Assembly: GCA_021162905.1 (NCBI GenBank)
Contig: JAGGXT010000152.1
Location: 1-16,492, forward strand
Direction: 5' to 3'
Length of the DNA stretch: 16,492 nucleotides
Source: Candidatus Odinarchaeota archaeon
GTDB lineage: Archaea > Asgardarchaeota > JAGGXT01
Below are positions 15,244-16,492 of the stretch, in pieces. The notes beneath the pieces are model-generated. The model was not told where the DNA came from and ran no database searches. It was given only the letters and a program-made list of their open reading frames with translations. Numbering within the stretch: the stretch's first letter is position 1; the number at the start of each line of letters is the position of its first letter. Both the position numbers and the translations under genes were made by a program.

Positions 15244-16314
15244 TTATGATGTGAATATTTTAATTGCAAGTTCTTTAGCTGGTTCAAATATTGTAGTGTC
15301 TCCAGTCCATTTTCTAGCCTGCTTTCCAAATATTGTAGTGAATTGCTCGATGAACTCTCTAATTTTCCTGTGATAAATCACTAAATCCTCAGTAGCTACA
15401 ACTATAAGAGTGAAATCTTCTGTATGTCCAAAAATCAGTTTCACATCACCTTGATCAACAACTGCTGTTTCCCTCATACTTTTCGTAATAATTTTTAAAG
15501 CTGACTTTAGGGCCGTTAAAACTCCTGCAGCCAAAAGAATCTCATCGCTTTTTTCATCAAATTCAATTCCATCCTCTTTAAACCTGATATGAAAAATAGG
15601 TATTCCACTCCCATAAATAAAATATATCTCTCTAAGCTTTCTTTCCCATCCGATTTCTGAAAATGATGGTATATTTAATATCGAGAAGTTTACTATTACA
15701 CTACCAATAACCATTGATAATGCCCCAATAACGTAAAAAACCGAGTCATATTGAGTCATCATATCACTTGTTAGAAATTCGCCAATCCCAAACAAAATAA
15801 TCCCGTTAATGAACATTCTTAAGAAAATTTTATCCCTCTCGGCACTTACCTTAAAAACATATACCGAAAACATTATGAAAATTGCCATACTAAGAGGCAA
15901 CAGCACAGCTGCGCTTAAAAAAATCTGAATTTCTCTTGGACTTAAAAATAGAATGATGGAAGATAATATTCCTATAATTGTAAAAATATTATATGTTTTA
16001 AAGGGTAAGGCTTTTTCTTGAACGTATATAAATAAGAGAAGTCCAACTATAACAGCTACATATCCAGAATGTATCCATATTAATCTATTCTCTTTAGTAG
16101 CATAAAAATCGGCAATTATAAAGAAAAACTGTTGTAAGCAAATCGCTATAAGGAGGAAAGACCACAAAAAACGTGAGTCATTGAATCTCTTCTTCGGTTC
16201 TATATACCATTTATAAAGGAAAATAACTATGAAGATCAAATTAATGGTTATTAACGCTGTCAGGAAGGCAAATGCCAAATCTCTTAATATGCTTACTTCT
16301 TCAAATACTACCAT
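15244..16314 (-). CDS. 7-TM protein with C-terminal longin/roadblock-like domain
   Basis: This is a 356-residue protein on the minus strand. ATG (16312-16314) is preceded by an SD-like GAGGG seven bases upstream. Seven hydrophobic helices are visible at about 12-36, 49-71, 79-98, 107-126, 129-154, 163-182 and 190-213, with basic residues after the first (KKR). Residues 222-356 are soluble: a beta strand (REIYFIYGSGIPIFHIRF), a helix with LLAAGVLTALKSAL, a strand pair with KLIFG and FTLIVVAT, and a C-terminal helix ending with FGKQARKWTGDTTIFE. This beta-hairpin, helix, beta-sheet, helix order resembles longin/roadblock (LC7) small-GTPase-associated domains, which are common in archaea and abundant in Asgard lineages. 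It could be a membrane sensor that passes a signal to a cytosolic partner such as a small GTPase; that role is inference. It converges with the gene at 14284, only nine bases apart. Confidence 0.75.
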   Translation of the reverse strand: MVVFEEVSILRDLAFAFLTALITINLIFIVIFLYKWYIEPKKRFNDSRFLWSFLLIAICLQQFFFIIADFYATKENRLIWIHSGYVAVIVGLLLFIYVQEKALPFKTYNIFTIIGILSSIILFLSPREIQIFLSAAVLLPLSMAIFIMFSVYVFKVSAERDKIFLRMFINGIILFGIGEFLTSDMMTQYDSVFYVIGALSMVIGSVIVNFSILNIPSFSEIGWERKLREIYFIYGSGIPIFHIRFKEDGIEFDEKSDEILLAAGVLTALKSALKIITKSMRETAVVDQGDVKLIFGHTEDFTLIVVATEDLVIYHRKIREFIEQFTTIFGKQARKWTGDTTIFEPAKELAIKIFTS

Positions 16315-16321
16315 AGTTCGA

Positions 16322-16360
16322 CCCTCTTTTCTTCATAAAATAACTTATCCTTTTATAATT
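16322..16360 (-). promoter_or_regulatory. Promoter and SD of the 7-TM gene
   Basis: On the minus strand, aattataaaa (16351-16360) is a good archaeal TATA-box candidate. About 25 bases downstream lies the expected transcription start near 16328, just before the GAGGG SD-like site (16322-16326) and the ATG at 16314. The leader would be only about 14 bases. Confidence 0.5.
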
Positions 16361-16492
16361 AATTATACTTTACGTATCTCCTAATCATTTATAGTATAAT
16401 CAATAATAGTGATGTGCAGTGTTAATAAAAATCAAAAGATTTTAAAACTTAGACTTTTATTAAAAGATAGCTTGTTTACAGAGATATAATAC
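16361..16492. other. A/T-rich intergenic end of window
   Basis: There is no convincing gene here. On the plus strand, atttatagtata (16388-16399) could be a TATA box for a gene to the right. The only open frame downstream is a 25-codon one at 16412-16489, which could be leaderless but has nothing protein-like to support it. A 9-base inverted repeat (ttaataaaa / ttttattaa, 16422-16430 and 16455-16463) consists only of A and T and may be chance. Confidence 0.4.

Noticed and set aside
16412..16489. 25-codon leaderless open frame behind a TATA-like box
   Set aside because: It is too short, low in complexity (Lys/Leu-rich from A/T-rich DNA) and without supporting context.

Overview
The window looks archaeal. 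It is AT-rich (roughly two thirds A+T by eye). Starts are preceded by GGTGA-type Shine-Dalgarno (SD) sites or A/T-rich TATA-like boxes, with no bacterial -10/-35 pairs. It encodes a very large secreted protein, a sequon-rich surface protein with a C-terminal membrane anchor, and remnants of an archaeal-style E1-like (ThiF/MoeB/HesA) protein. The lineage cannot be fixed from the sequence. A TACK or Asgard archaeon is my best guess, partly because of the 7-TM protein with a longin/roadblock-like tail at the right end.

Left end (1-1392): a membrane-protein tail runs in from outside the window. An eroded zone follows. It holds an unidentified short open stretch, the first 50 or so codons of an NADPH-dependent FMN reductase-like flavoprotein, and, joined out of frame directly to it, the C-terminal half of a ThiF/MoeB-family protein. 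This reads as a deletion scar or gene graveyard. A T-rich terminator-like stretch and a 12-bp hairpin then precede the main locus.

Main locus (1402-14196): two genes in an apparent operon, 15 bases apart, with a strong SD between them. The first encodes a secreted protein of about 3,197 residues. It has two GWNL-type modules, about 35 aspartate-rich calcium-binding (thrombospondin type-3-like) repeats in several blocks, beta domains threaded between them (including two tandem beta-propeller-like units of about 410 residues), and a C-terminal region of about 690 residues ending in hydrophobic helices. The second is a 1,061-residue surface protein with a signal peptide, four tandem Ig-like double-domain repeats of about 194 residues, about 39 N-glycosylation sequons, a short linker and one C-terminal transmembrane helix with a KRR tail. 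The inferred picture is a calcium-stiffened extracellular fibre, adhesin or coat protein made together with a glycosylated, membrane-anchored stalk partner.

Right end (14197-16492): a cytosolic 316-residue protein is built from two copies of one domain, each with a W-x-C motif followed exactly 34 residues later by C-H. A convergent gene, only 9 bases away tail to tail, encodes a 7-TM protein with a cytosolic longin/roadblock-like domain. The last 180 bases are A/T-rich and non-coding apart from this gene's promoter.
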